A DNA stretch of 11,948 bases, taken from contig JBGOUJ010000187.1 in the NCBI GenBank assembly GCA_041477005.1, positions 1 through 11,948 of the forward strand. Reading direction: 5' to 3'. Position 1 is the stretch's first letter. Each line of letters begins with the position of its first letter. The DNA is from JBGOUJ01 sp041477005 (lineage in GTDB: Bacteria > Acidobacteriota > Terriglobia > Bryobacterales > JACQDG01). The notes under the pieces were generated by a model. It searched no databases, had not been told where the DNA came from, and worked only from the letters and a program-made list of their open reading frames with translations. The position numbers were made by a program, and so were the translations under genes. Shown here one piece after another: positions 1 through 7,083 of this stretch.

Positions 1-2
1 CA

Positions 3-452
3 ACCGCAAACACCATCACCGTGGAGCGCGCTCAGTTCGGGTCGGTAGCTGCCCCACACGGCGGGCCGAAGACCATCACAGCGGTCACTGACACCACTCC
101 CATCCTCGTCACCGCCATCGGACACCTTCGCCAGGTCAACGATGTAGTGGAGGTGTCTGAGGTTGGGGGGAACGATACCGCCAATGGCGACTGGAATATC
201 CTCCTGCCCCCTACCACCGACACAATACTACACCTAAGCGTCGGCCCGGTAGAAGAGCGGAGGGCCACGCTCCGGCAACGCTGGTCACAAGCCACCACCA
301 CCCTCACCCTTCCTTCCCGAACTTCGCCACGAGCGACCGCGTCAGGCTCTGCGAGTGGTGGGTGGCGGTCTCGATCGCCGAGATCAGCATCGACCGCAGG
401 CCGTGCTTTTCGAGCTCATGAATCGCGGAAATGGTCACGCCGCCCGGGGTGA
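3..452 (+). CDS. C-terminal fragment of a repeat-type surface/phage-tail-like protein, probably decayed at its 3' end
   Basis: The frame is open from the window edge, so the N-terminus lies outside. The first ~75 residues look coding: TITVERAQFGSVAAPH resembles the 'TVxRAxFGTxAAxH' segment, and VNDVVEVSEVGGNDTANGDW resembles the 'GDVVEISGVGGNTAANGTW' segment. Both recur in large bacterial repeat proteins and phage tail/E1-FCCH-type modules (recalled family patterns, not a search). The expected ending of such a module (NGS..GAYTSGGT) is not in this frame. A SGG-like piece appears at 256-264 in the +1 frame, after a TAG at 250-252, which suggests frameshift decay. Beyond about 250 the open frame is arginine-rich, runs 149 bp antisense through the 3' end of proC and is probably not meaningful. 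Function unknown; a binding or structural role is a guess. It could instead be a live gene with an unusual C-terminus. Confidence 0.4.
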   Translation, partial: TANTITVERAQFGSVAAPHGGPKTITAVTDTTPILVTAIGHLRQVNDVVEVSEVGGNDTANGDWNILLPPTTDTILHLSVGPVEERRATLRQRWSQATTTLTLPSRTSPRATASGSASGGWRSRSPRSASTAGRAFRAHESRKWSRRPG

Positions 453-1149
453 TCACCTGGTCCTTCAAGATGGCGGGATGCAGCCCGGTTTCGCGGACCA
501 GCTTGGCCGCCCCGAGCACGGTCTGCTCGGCCAGCCGCGTCGAAATTTCCCGCGACAGCCCCATCTTCACGCCGCCGGCGATCAGCGCCTCAATCACCAT
601 GTATATATAGGCCGGCCCGCTGCCCGATAGCGCCGTCACGGCGTGCATCATCTCCTCCTCCACGAACGCCACTACCCCCACCGCGCGGAAGATGTTTTCC
701 ACCGACTGGCGGTGGGCCGCTGTGCCGATGGCGTTCGACGCCACTGCCGTCGCGCCCTCCTCCACCACCACCGGAATATTGGGCATGGCCCGGAAGATCG
801 GCATGCGCTTCTCGATCAACTTTTCAATCAACGCGATCGGCACCGCCGCAGCGAGCGAGATCAGGATCTGGTCCCCGCGCAGCACCTCGCGAATCTCCTC
901 CAGCACCCGCGGCTGCGTGGAAGGCTTCACCGCCAGAATGATCAGGTCGGCTGATTCCGCGGCTTCGCAGTTGCGCCCGGCGGTCACGGTGATCGAGTAC
1001 TTCGCCGCCAGCTCTTCGGCGCGCTCCGGCGTCCGCACGGTGGCGATCAGGTGCTCCCGGTCGGCCACCCCGCCCTTGAGGATCCCGCCGATCAGCGCCG
1101 CGCCGATGTTGCCCGCTCCCAAAATGGCTATTCGTTTCGATTCCGGCAT
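304..1149 (-). CDS. proC: Pyrroline-5-carboxylate reductase
   Basis: This cytosolic enzyme reduces 1-pyrroline-5-carboxylate to L-proline with NAD(P)H, the last step of proline synthesis. The 281-residue length is normal for ProC. An N-terminal Rossmann fold opens with RIAILGAGNIGAALIGG (dinucleotide loop Gly11-Ala-Gly-Asn-Ile-Gly16). A conserved AMPNIP segment sits mid-protein. The C-terminal dimerisation/active-site half carries ALSGSGPAYIYMVIEA and the family signature LKDQVITPGGVTISAI. I chose the ATG at 1149 because a TACAAT box (forward 1156-1161) lies 6 bp upstream; the in-frame GTG at 1155 would touch that box. No Shine-Dalgarno sequence is visible, so leaderless translation is likely. 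It is a single-gene unit, diverging from the peptidase gene across about 170 bp. Its 3' end meets the decayed frame at the window's left edge. Confidence 0.96.
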   Translation of the reverse strand: MPESKRIAILGAGNIGAALIGGILKGGVADREHLIATVRTPERAEELAAKYSITVTAGRNCEAAESADLIILAVKPSTQPRVLEEIREVLRGDQILISLAAAVPIALIEKLIEKRMPIFRAMPNIPVVVEEGATAVASNAIGTAAHRQSVENIFRAVGVVAFVEEEMMHAVTALSGSGPAYIYMVIEALIAGGVKMGLSREISTRLAEQTVLGAAKLVRETGLHPAILKDQVITPGGVTISAIHELEKHGLRSMLISAIETATHHSQSLTRSLVAKFGKEG

Positions 1150-1155
1150 GAGCAC

Positions 1156-1161
1156 ATTGTA
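1156..1161 (-). promoter_or_regulatory. Putative -10 box of proC
   Basis: Read on the minus strand, TACAAT matches the TATAAT consensus at five of six positions and ends 6 bp before the proC ATG at 1149. That spacing would start the transcript at or next to the start codon. No convincing -35 hexamer is visible 16-18 bp further upstream. Confidence 0.4.
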
Positions 1162-1258
1162 GGGGTAGGCGACGAACTTGTGGGACCCTTTTCCGGGCCG
1201 GGGCGCCCTCTGGGCCAGTGAACACCCCAGACCAAAGTCGCGCCAGGCGCGGTGTTTT

Positions 1259-1306
1259 CATTCCTCCATTCCTCCATTTCTCAATTCCTCAATTTCTCAG
1301 TTCTCC
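1259..1306 (+). repeat. 8-bp tandem repeat, six units, pyrimidine-rich
   Basis: Six consecutive 8-mers can be read: CATTCCTC, CATTCCTC, CATTTCTC, AATTCCTC, AATTTCTC and AGTTCTCC. The consensus is MATTYCTC; the last unit is divergent. Almost all bases of the + strand are C or T apart from the first positions. The array ends 4 bp before the putative -10 box of the peptidase gene, so the -35 position falls inside it. An upstream in-frame ATG at 1218 would translate the array as a Phe/Pro/Ser-rich stretch, which I reject as coding because a proper signal peptide starts at 1323. Confidence 0.75.
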
Positions 1307-1310
1307 CTGT

Positions 1311-1316
1311 TATCAT
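1311..1316 (+). promoter_or_regulatory. Putative -10 box of the M1 peptidase gene
   Basis: TATCAT (five of six to TATAAT) ends 6 bp before the ATG at 1323. This supports a leaderless mRNA and that start choice. No -35 consensus is seen; its expected position lies in the 8-bp repeat array. Confidence 0.4.
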
Positions 1317-1322
1317 CGAAAT

Positions 1323-3767
1323 ATGGAGCGGATATTGGGGCTGGCAGTGGCGCTGCTGTTGCTTCCGCCGGCGTGGGCCGGCGCGGGGCTGGACCGGCTG
1401 CGCCAGATCCGCCAGCTCACCTTCCCGCCGGACCAGTGCTACCGCGTCCGCGACCTGCTGCTGGAGCGGGAAGAGTTCAAGCTGTACTTTTCCGACGGCT
1501 TCTTGCTCTTCGCCGAGCCGGTGGAAGGGCGGTCGCTGGCCGCGCTGTTCCTGGCCGCCACCGACACCGGCGAGGGCGAGATCATCCTGATGCCGCCCAC
1601 CCCGAGTGAACGCCAGTCGATGGCCCGCTTCCTCGGCGAGCCGGTGCTCTCGGAGAGCATGCGCACGGCGATGATGTTTTTCACCGACGACACCGCCGAA
1701 GCGCTCCGCCACGCCATGGCCGCCAACTCCTTCAACCGCTCCGACCCGGAAGCCGGCCGCAAGCTGATCGAAGACTGGCAGCCGGTCGCCAGAAACCTTC
1801 TGGCCGGCTACGAGATCCGCATGCTGCTGGACTCCTTCTCCCCGCTCGGCCCGGCCGGCGGCTTTTTCGCCGCCGTGATCAGCGGCGTCAAGGTGGGACG
1901 CTTCGACATCCTGATCGACCCGCGCCGCCTGGAGCAGATCAGCGTAGGTCAAGCGGTCTGGCAGAGCGGCCAGCGGTTCTACGAAGTCTGGACCAACTTT
2001 CCGGCGCAAAGCTTTCGCGAGAGCGGATCCTCGAAGCCACGCCGCCAGCCCATCTCCGACCCGGGAACGCTCGAACACTACCACCTCGAAGCCACTCTCG
2101 CGCCGGATCTCGAAATGCGCGTCACCGCCCGCGCTACCCTTGTCGCCGGCAGCCTGGGCGAGCGCGCCTTTCCGTTCGAGCTTTCGACGCAAATGAGAAT
2201 CAGCCGGGTTCGGCTCGATGGCCGCCCGGTCGAGTGCCTCCAGGATGAAGCGCTCGATTCGAGCGCCACCCGCCGGCGCGGCAACGGCTGGCTGATGGTC
2301 CTGCCGGATGAGCCGCTCGCTCCCGGCAGCCGCCACCAGATCGAGTTCCAGTATGAAGGCAACGTGATCACCGACGCCGGTAAGGGCGTCTACTTCGTCG
2401 GCGCGCGGGGCAGTTGGTACCCCACGCGCGGCCTCCACTTCACCGACTACGAGCTGCTGTTCCACCACCCCCGCCGGCTGCAACTGGTGGCCACCGGCCG
2501 GATGCTCGAGTCAAGCCTGGAGGGCGACGTGCGAACCTCGCGGTGGAAGCCCGACGGCCCGATCCGCGTCGCCGGATTCAACCTGGGCAACTTCGAGCGG
2601 ACTTCGCTGCGGGTCGGCGATTGCACCGTCGAGGTGTGCGCCAATCGCAGCCTCGAAGCGGCGCTGCAGCAGCAGCCACTTGCGTTGACAATCCCACCGC
2701 CGCCCGGCCGGCGCTTGCCGCTGCGCCCCCCGGCGTTCACGTCCGGACAAGATGCCCCTCCGGAACCCCTTCGCCGGTTGAACGAGGTGGCTCGCGACAG
2801 CGCCGACGCCCTCGAGTTCTTCACGGCGCGCTTCGGCGCATTGCCGCTGCGGCAACTCACGATTTCTCCTATCCCCGGCGGCTTCGGCCAGGGATTCCCC
2901 GGACTGGTCTACCTCGCCACGCTCAGCTATTACCAGGCCGAAGACAAGCCTCTGGACAAGATGCCCCCGGAGGCCCGCCTGTTTTATTCCGAGCAACTGC
3001 GGGCCCACGAGATCGCCCATCAGTGGTGGGGCAACCTGGTCACCGCGGCCAGCTACCATGACGAGTGGCTGATCGAATCGCTGGCCGATTACTCCTCCCT
3101 GCTCTTCCTGGAACACCACAAAGGCGCCCGCGTGCTCGACTCGGTGCTGGCCCACTACCGGAGCGGCCTGCTCGCTAAAACCGAATCCGGCGAAACGGTC
3201 GAAAGCGCCGGGGCGATTGTGCTGGGCGAGCGCCTGCGCACCTCCAAGTCCCCCGCCTCCTACTACGCCATCACCTATCAAAAGGGCGCCTGGGTTCTGC
3301 ACATGCTGCGCCGGCTCCTGGGTGATGCGAAATTTTTGTCCCTGCTGGCCGAGCTGCGCCGCCAATACCAGTACAAGGGCGTCAGCACCGAGCAGTTCAT
3401 CGAGCTGGCCGGCCACTTCCTGCCCGCGGCGCCCGCCGGTCAGAAAGGGGATCCAAGGAATGACTCGAGGCTGGAGAACTTCTTCGCCCAATGGGTCTAC
3501 GCCACGGGCATTCCTACTATGCAGTTACAATACAAAGTGACCGGCAAGGCCCCGCGCCTGCGGCTCGCCGGCGTGGTGAAGCAATCCGGCGTCCCCGATG
3601 ATTTCAGCGTCTCGCTGCCGGTCGAGATTCAAGTGCCCGGCCGCAGCGACCGCCTCGTGACCCGCGTTCAGACCGCCGGCGGCGAGACCGCCTTCTCGGT
3701 ACCGCTCAGCCAGCGCCCCACCAAGGTGCAGCTCGACCCAAAGGAATCCGTGTTGGCAGTAAAATAG
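1323..3767 (+). CDS. Exported M1-family zinc metallopeptidase (aminopeptidase-like)
   Basis: The 814-residue protein starts with a Sec signal peptide (MERILGLAVALLLLPPAWAG), so it acts in the periplasm or outside. Residues ~25-200 form an extra N-terminal domain of unknown role (KLYFSDGFLLFAEPVEGRS). A beta-rich M1 N-domain follows (~225-430), then the catalytic domain (~500-700). The zinc site is complete: HEIAH at 562-566 and Glu585 after exactly 18 intervening residues (HExxH-x18-E). Tyr652 in ITYQKGAWVLHML matches the transition-state tyrosine of the family. The exopeptidase GxMEN loop is replaced by GFGQGFPGL (520-528), so classical N-terminal aminopeptidase specificity is uncertain. An Ig-like C-terminal domain ends the protein; there is no ERAP1-like helical domain. 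I chose ATG 1323 over the upstream in-frame ATG 1218 because the signal peptide begins there and a -10 box precedes it. Confidence 0.92.
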   Translation: MERILGLAVALLLLPPAWAGAGLDRLRQIRQLTFPPDQCYRVRDLLLEREEFKLYFSDGFLLFAEPVEGRSLAALFLAATDTGEGEIILMPPTPSERQSMARFLGEPVLSESMRTAMMFFTDDTAEALRHAMAANSFNRSDPEAGRKLIEDWQPVARNLLAGYEIRMLLDSFSPLGPAGGFFAAVISGVKVGRFDILIDPRRLEQISVGQAVWQSGQRFYEVWTNFPAQSFRESGSSKPRRQPISDPGTLEHYHLEATLAPDLEMRVTARATLVAGSLGERAFPFELSTQMRISRVRLDGRPVECLQDEALDSSATRRRGNGWLMVLPDEPLAPGSRHQIEFQYEGNVITDAGKGVYFVGARGSWYPTRGLHFTDYELLFHHPRRLQLVATGRMLESSLEGDVRTSRWKPDGPIRVAGFNLGNFERTSLRVGDCTVEVCANRSLEAALQQQPLALTIPPPPGRRLPLRPPAFTSGQDAPPEPLRRLNEVARDSADALEFFTARFGALPLRQLTISPIPGGFGQGFPGLVYLATLSYYQAEDKPLDKMPPEARLFYSEQLRAHEIAHQWWGNLVTAASYHDEWLIESLADYSSLLFLEHHKGARVLDSVLAHYRSGLLAKTESGETVESAGAIVLGERLRTSKSPASYYAITYQKGAWVLHMLRRLLGDAKFLSLLAELRRQYQYKGVSTEQFIELAGHFLPAAPAGQKGDPRNDSRLENFFAQWVYATGIPTMQLQYKVTGKAPRLRLAGVVKQSGVPDDFSVSLPVEIQVPGRSDRLVTRVQTAGGETAFSVPLSQRPTKVQLDPKESVLAVK

Positions 3768-3837
3768 CGCCGCTTACGTTCCAGCCACGCGGGCAGCTCG
3801 AGTGGATTCAACAGTGGCGTTGCGGTGTGAGTAGCTG

Positions 3838-4692
3838 CTACCTATGCGGTCCCTCGTGCAGAACTTCCGGCCCGCCGGCCCGAACGGTTAGCGGCTCGAC
3901 GAAGCGGAACAGGTGATTGAGCGGCCCGTGCCCGCCGCCGATGGGGTAGGCGCGAGCGATCGCCTGCGTTACATAGGCCTTGGCCAGCACCACGCTCTCC
4001 TTCACTGCTTTGCCGTTGAGGAGGTTGGCCAGAAGCGCCGAAGAAAACGTGCAGCCGGTGCCGTGGGTGCTCTGTGATTCGATGCGGTTCCCGCTGAAGA
4101 CCTCGATCTCCTGCCCTTCGAAATAAACGTCAGCCGGCTTATCCAGGTGGCCGCCGGTGATCACCACGTGCCGCACGCCCTGCTCGTGCAGCAGCTTGGC
4201 CGCTCCCTTCATGTCGTCCAGCGTCGATACCGCGGTGCCCAGCAGCCTCCCCGCTTCCTCGGCGTTGGGCGTCAGGACATGGACGACGGGAAACAGCAGG
4301 CGCCTGAACAGCTCGATCTCCGGCGGGGTGATGAAATCCGTCCCGCTCGAGGAGCGGAAAACCGGATCGGCCACGATCGGCAAGCCCTTGTGCGGCCCCA
4401 GGCACTCCGCCACTACTTCCAGGTTCTTGCGGTTCCCGATCAGGCCGATCTTGACGCCGAGGATGTCCACATCCTCGAACAGCATCTCGATCTGCAGCCG
4501 CAGCAGGCCCGCCTCGACCGGAGCCACCTTGCGAACCTCCCGCGTGTTCTGCGCGGTCATGGCCGCAATGGCCGCCACACCGTAACAATCGTGCGCAGCG
4601 AAAGTCTTCAGATCCGCCAGCACGCCCGCGCCGCCGGAGGGATCGAACCCGGCGATGCTCAAAGCCACCGGTCTGGAGTTCGTGTTAGACAT
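3838..4692 (-). CDS. thiD: Hydroxymethylpyrimidine/phosphomethylpyrimidine kinase
   Basis: This ribokinase-fold enzyme phosphorylates 4-amino-5-hydroxymethyl-2-methylpyrimidine (HMP) and then HMP phosphate, giving the pyrimidine half of thiamine. It is cytosolic. Visible family marks are SIAGFDPSGGAG near the N-terminus (residues 12-23), the AMTAQNT segment in the substrate pocket, VADPVF, TPNAEEA, and the anion-hole motif THGTGCTFSSA with Cys214 at the catalytic position. The 284-residue length is close to stand-alone ThiD; there is no fused ThiE, only a short Gly/Pro/His tail. ATG 4692 is preferred over GTG 4725: the extra residues upstream are not family-like and a TTGTAG-N17-TACTTT promoter overlaps them. 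No other thi gene or THI-box riboswitch is seen nearby. It converges on the peptidase gene across 70 bp with no clear terminator. Confidence 0.93.
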   Translation of the reverse strand: MSNTNSRPVALSIAGFDPSGGAGVLADLKTFAAHDCYGVAAIAAMTAQNTREVRKVAPVEAGLLRLQIEMLFEDVDILGVKIGLIGNRKNLEVVAECLGPHKGLPIVADPVFRSSSGTDFITPPEIELFRRLLFPVVHVLTPNAEEAGRLLGTAVSTLDDMKGAAKLLHEQGVRHVVITGGHLDKPADVYFEGQEIEVFSGNRIESQSTHGTGCTFSSALLANLLNGKAVKESVVLAKAYVTQAIARAYPIGGGHGPLNHLFRFVEPLTVRAGGPEVLHEGPHR

Positions 4693-4701
4693 GTCAAGTG
4701 A

Positions 4702-4730
4702 AAAGTAACACAGCGCGGCGCCCACTACAA
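4702..4730 (-). promoter_or_regulatory. Putative thiD promoter
   Basis: On the minus strand, TTGTAG (forward 4725-4730) and TACTTT (forward 4702-4707) are separated by 17 bp, and the ATG follows the second box by 9 bp. Each hexamer matches consensus only partly (3 of 6), so support rests on spacing and position. Confidence 0.3.
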
Positions 4731-4737
4731 TAGTCTT

Positions 4738-4756
4738 GTAACCCGTTTCGGGCTAC
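4738..4756. promoter_or_regulatory. 19-bp inverted repeat, possible operator
   Basis: GTAACCCG - TTT - CGGGCTAC forms two 8-bp arms with one mismatch (A4741/C4753). It lies in the 93-bp gap between the divergent thiD and dehydrogenase 1 starts, about 16 bp upstream of the dehydrogenase -10 box and just outside the thiD -35. That position suits a regulator of one or both genes. A chance palindrome in GC-rich DNA is possible. Confidence 0.3.
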
Positions 4757-4772
4757 CAGACCCGCCGTGCTA

Positions 4773-4778
4773 TATAGT
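4773..4778 (+). promoter_or_regulatory. Putative -10 box of PQQ-dehydrogenase 1
   Basis: TATAGT (five of six to TATAAT), within TATATAGTA, ends 7 bp before the ATG at 4786. This suggests a transcript starting at the start codon. No -35 consensus is seen at the expected spacing; the 19-bp inverted repeat occupies that area, which fits activator-dependent control. Confidence 0.4.
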
Positions 4779-4785
4779 AGACGCT

Positions 4786-6645
4786 ATGCGCCGTCTTCTC
4801 GTAACCGTTTTTTTCCTGCCCTTGCTCACCGGCCCGCTGCTCACCGCCCAAGACTGGCGCTACTACGCCGGCGACCCCGGCGGCAGCAAGTATTCCAAGC
4901 TGGACCAGATCAACCGCTCCAACGTCACCAAGCTTCGCGTCGCCTGGACCTACCACACCGGCGACATGAGCGACGGCAAGACCCACCTGACCCGCTCCGC
5001 CTTCGAAGGCACGCCGCTCGTCGTGGACGGCGTCCTCTACATCACCACGCCGTTCGACCGGCTGATCGCCCTGGAAGCCGAGACCGGCAAGCAGCTCTGG
5101 GCTTTCGACCCACACCTGGACCGGGACCGGTATTACAACCTTTTCGTGAACCGCGGAGCGGCCTATTGGTCGAACGGGAAGGAAAAGCGCCTCTTCGTCG
5201 GCACCCTCGACGGCCGCCTCTTCGCCGTCGACGCGGCCACCGGCAAGCCCGCAGCAAGCTTCGGCGACAACGGCTGGATCGACATGCGCAAAGGAGTGGC
5301 CGACGATTATCCGCGCGCCAGCTATTCCCTGACCTCCCCGGTGACGATATATAAGGATCTGGTGATAGCCGGCGCCGAGGCCGCCGATGGCGAGCCGCAG
5401 GGCCCCAGCGGCGACGTCCGCGCTCTCGACGCCCGCACCGGCAAGCTCGTCTGGCGCTTCCATGTGGTGGCGCAAAAGGGCGAGTTCGGCAACGACACCT
5501 GGGAAGGCGACTCCTGGCAGAAGCGCGGCGGGGCCAATCCCTGGTCAATCTTCAGCGTCGACGTCGAGCGTGGCATCGTCATCATTCCGCTCACCTCCCC
5601 TGCCCACGATTATTACGGCGGCGACCGCGCCGGCCAGAACCTGTTCGGCGATTGCATCCTGGCCCTCGACGCCGCGACCGGAAAGCGGCTCTGGCATTTT
5701 CAAACCATCCACCACGACCTGTGGGATTGGGACCTTCCGGCCCAGCCCGTCCTCGTGACCATCCACCGCGATGGCAAAGCGATCCCCGCCGTCGCCCAGG
5801 TCACCAAGACCGGTTTCCTCTTCGTCCTCGACCGCCTTACCGGCAAGCCGTTGTTCGACGTGGAGGAGCGCCCCGTGCCCCAGAGCCAGGTTCCCGGCGA
5901 GCACACCTGGCCCACGCAGCCGTTTCCGGTCAAGCCCCCGCCCTACGCCCGCCAGACGTTTAGCTTCGACGAGCTGACCGACGTGACCCCCGAATCCCGG
6001 GCCGAGTGCCAGAAGCTGATCGAGGGCGCCACGACCGGCCCGATGTTCCGCCCCATCGGCTTGGAATACACCGTCATGTTCCCCGGCACCAACGGTGGCG
6101 CCAACTGGGGCGGCGGCTCCTACGACCCGGCTTCCAATCTGCTCTTCGTCAACTCGATGGACGTGGCGGCCATCTTCCGGGCCAACAAGCGCCCGGAAGG
6201 CTCCGCGCTCCCCTATCGCATCAGCGGCCGCGCCGGCCGTTTCATGGATTCCAAGCGCTACCCTTGCCAGAAGCCGCCGTGGGGCCACCTCACCGCCATC
6301 GATCTGGACAAAGGCGAATTCCGCTGGCGCGTGACGCTGGGCGTGGTCGATGAGCTGCTCGCCCGCGGCCTGCCGCCCACCGGAACTTCGAACCTGGGCG
6401 GCTCGATTGTCACCGCCGGCGGCCTGCTCTTCATCGGCGCCACCAACGACAGCCGCTTCCGGGCGTTTGATAAGGATACCGGCCAGGAGCTCTGGGTCAC
6501 CCGGCTCCCCGCCAGCGCGCACGCCACGCCCATGACCTTCCTGGGAAAGAGGACCGGCAAGCAATTCGTGGTAATCGCCGCCGGAGGAGGAAACAAATAC
6601 AACGACACCTTCAGCGATTCGCTGGTGGCTTTCTCGCTGCCCTGA
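4786..6645 (+). CDS. Exported PQQ-dependent dehydrogenase (quinoprotein), copy 1
   Basis: The 619-residue protein has a Sec signal peptide (MRRLLVTVFFLPLLTGPLLTA) and should be a soluble periplasmic quinoprotein that oxidises a sugar or alcohol; the substrate cannot be read from sequence. It is an eight-bladed-propeller type: tryptophan-docking repeats are visible as ALEAETGKQLW (Trp105), ALDARTGKLVW (Trp223), ALDAATGKRLW (Trp303), VLDRLTGK, AIDLDKGEFRW and AFDKDTGQELW. The HHDLWDWDLPAQP segment (His309-His310) matches the active-site region of membrane glucose dehydrogenases. The N-terminal YYAGDPGGSKYSKLDQI block is also family-typical. It lacks the five N-terminal membrane helices of Gcd and has no CxxCH, so electrons must leave to a separate carrier. 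There is no vicinal Cys-Cys pair as in methanol/ethanol dehydrogenases. A very similar paralogue lies 438 bp downstream. Confidence 0.93.
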   Translation: MRRLLVTVFFLPLLTGPLLTAQDWRYYAGDPGGSKYSKLDQINRSNVTKLRVAWTYHTGDMSDGKTHLTRSAFEGTPLVVDGVLYITTPFDRLIALEAETGKQLWAFDPHLDRDRYYNLFVNRGAAYWSNGKEKRLFVGTLDGRLFAVDAATGKPAASFGDNGWIDMRKGVADDYPRASYSLTSPVTIYKDLVIAGAEAADGEPQGPSGDVRALDARTGKLVWRFHVVAQKGEFGNDTWEGDSWQKRGGANPWSIFSVDVERGIVIIPLTSPAHDYYGGDRAGQNLFGDCILALDAATGKRLWHFQTIHHDLWDWDLPAQPVLVTIHRDGKAIPAVAQVTKTGFLFVLDRLTGKPLFDVEERPVPQSQVPGEHTWPTQPFPVKPPPYARQTFSFDELTDVTPESRAECQKLIEGATTGPMFRPIGLEYTVMFPGTNGGANWGGGSYDPASNLLFVNSMDVAAIFRANKRPEGSALPYRISGRAGRFMDSKRYPCQKPPWGHLTAIDLDKGEFRWRVTLGVVDELLARGLPPTGTSNLGGSIVTAGGLLFIGATNDSRFRAFDKDTGQELWVTRLPASAHATPMTFLGKRTGKQFVVIAAGGGNKYNDTFSDSLVAFSLP

Positions 6646-6661
6646 CAGAACATGTCATTAC

Positions 6662-6690
6662 TTGACAGTCCCCGCTGGCCGGCGCACACT
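6662..6690 (+). promoter_or_regulatory. Putative parD promoter
   Basis: A perfect TTGACA (6662-6667) is followed after 17 bp by CACACT (6685-6690), a weak -10 (3 of 6). The first possible ATG is 5 bp on (6696) and the second 11 bp on (6702). The pair sits in the 50-bp gap after dehydrogenase 1, so the antitoxin may have its own promoter. Any RNA from it would also read into dehydrogenase 2. Confidence 0.4.
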
Positions 6691-6695
6691 GAAGT

Positions 6696-6968
6696 ATGGG
6701 CATGACCTCCCTGAACATCTCCTTGCCCGGATCGTTGAAGACGTTCGTCGAAGCCCAGATCGCCGAGGGCGGTTACAGCACCGCAAGCGAGTACATCCGC
6801 GGCCTCATCCGCGAAGCTCAAAGGAAGCAGGTGGAAGAGAAGATCGAGAGCCTCCTGTTGGATGGCCTCAAGGGCGAAGGGATTCAGTTGACGAAAGAAT
6901 GGTGGCGGCAGTTTCGTGCCAAGCTGAAAGGCCGGCAACCGAAGCCAGGCAAGTCACCGCAGAAGTGA
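6696..6968 (+). CDS. parD: ParD-like type II antitoxin (ribbon-helix-helix)
   Basis: The 90-residue protein has the ParD layout. An N-terminal ribbon-helix-helix DNA-binding part (MTSLNISLPGSLKTFVEAQI, then EGGYSTASEYIRGLIREAQR) is followed by a charged C-terminal segment with WWRQFRAK that in known ParD proteins wraps the toxin. The protein would bind its own operator as a dimer and neutralise a ParE gyrase-targeting toxin. Length and order are normal and the frame is intact. The start may be 6696 or the ATG at 6702 (MTSLN), which is the more typical N-terminus. The partner toxin just downstream is truncated, so this is an orphan antitoxin. It may be a neutral relic, an antidote to a toxin elsewhere, or simply a local repressor affecting the downstream dehydrogenase. 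Confidence 0.88.
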   Translation: MGMTSLNISLPGSLKTFVEAQIAEGGYSTASEYIRGLIREAQRKQVEEKIESLLLDGLKGEGIQLTKEWWRQFRAKLKGRQPKPGKSPQK

Positions 6969-7019
6969 CGCCGCCAAAGCGCGGCTCGTGCGTCGTATAA
7001 GCGATTCGGTCTGGGCCAG

Positions 7020-7077
7020 GTGAAGCGAAAAATCATTCTGCAGCCCGCGGCCCGGCGGGATCTGAACGAGCAAGCTG
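7020..7077 (+). pseudogene. parE: Truncated parE toxin (5' end only)
   Basis: A GTG start at 7020 opens KRKIILQPAARRDLNEQA, which is the usual N-terminus of ParE/RelE-fold toxins (first strand and first helix). Homology stops after about 19 codons; next comes VPNENTRP, read out of frame through the start of dehydrogenase 2. A complete ParE is about 95-100 residues, so the catalytic core and C-terminus are missing, and I did not find them downstream of dehydrogenase 2. It lies 51 bp after parD in the usual antitoxin-toxin order. The remnant is short, so identity rests on this motif plus context. The frame runs on to 7604 but only as a shadow of the dehydrogenase. Confidence 0.7.
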
Positions 7078-7083
7078 TCCCAA

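Noticed and set aside
1243..1255. CGCGCCAGGCGCG followed by GTGTTTT as a terminator
   Set aside because: The palindrome has a one-base loop, only four Ts follow, and no gene is transcribed into it from the left.
1259..1306. CRISPR-like array or coding repeat
   Set aside because: Units are 8 bp without spacers and lie upstream of the true start of the peptidase gene.
1281..2483. 400-residue open frame on the minus strand opposite the M1 peptidase
   Set aside because: Low-complexity Ala/Gly/Val/Arg-rich composition with no family motifs; a mirror of codon bias in the well-supported peptidase on the other strand.
5545..6564. 339-residue minus-strand frame opposite dehydrogenase 1, with a similar one (7126-8064) opposite dehydrogenase 2
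   Set aside because: The two antisense frames resemble each other only because the sense genes are paralogues; there is no start context, signal or domain.
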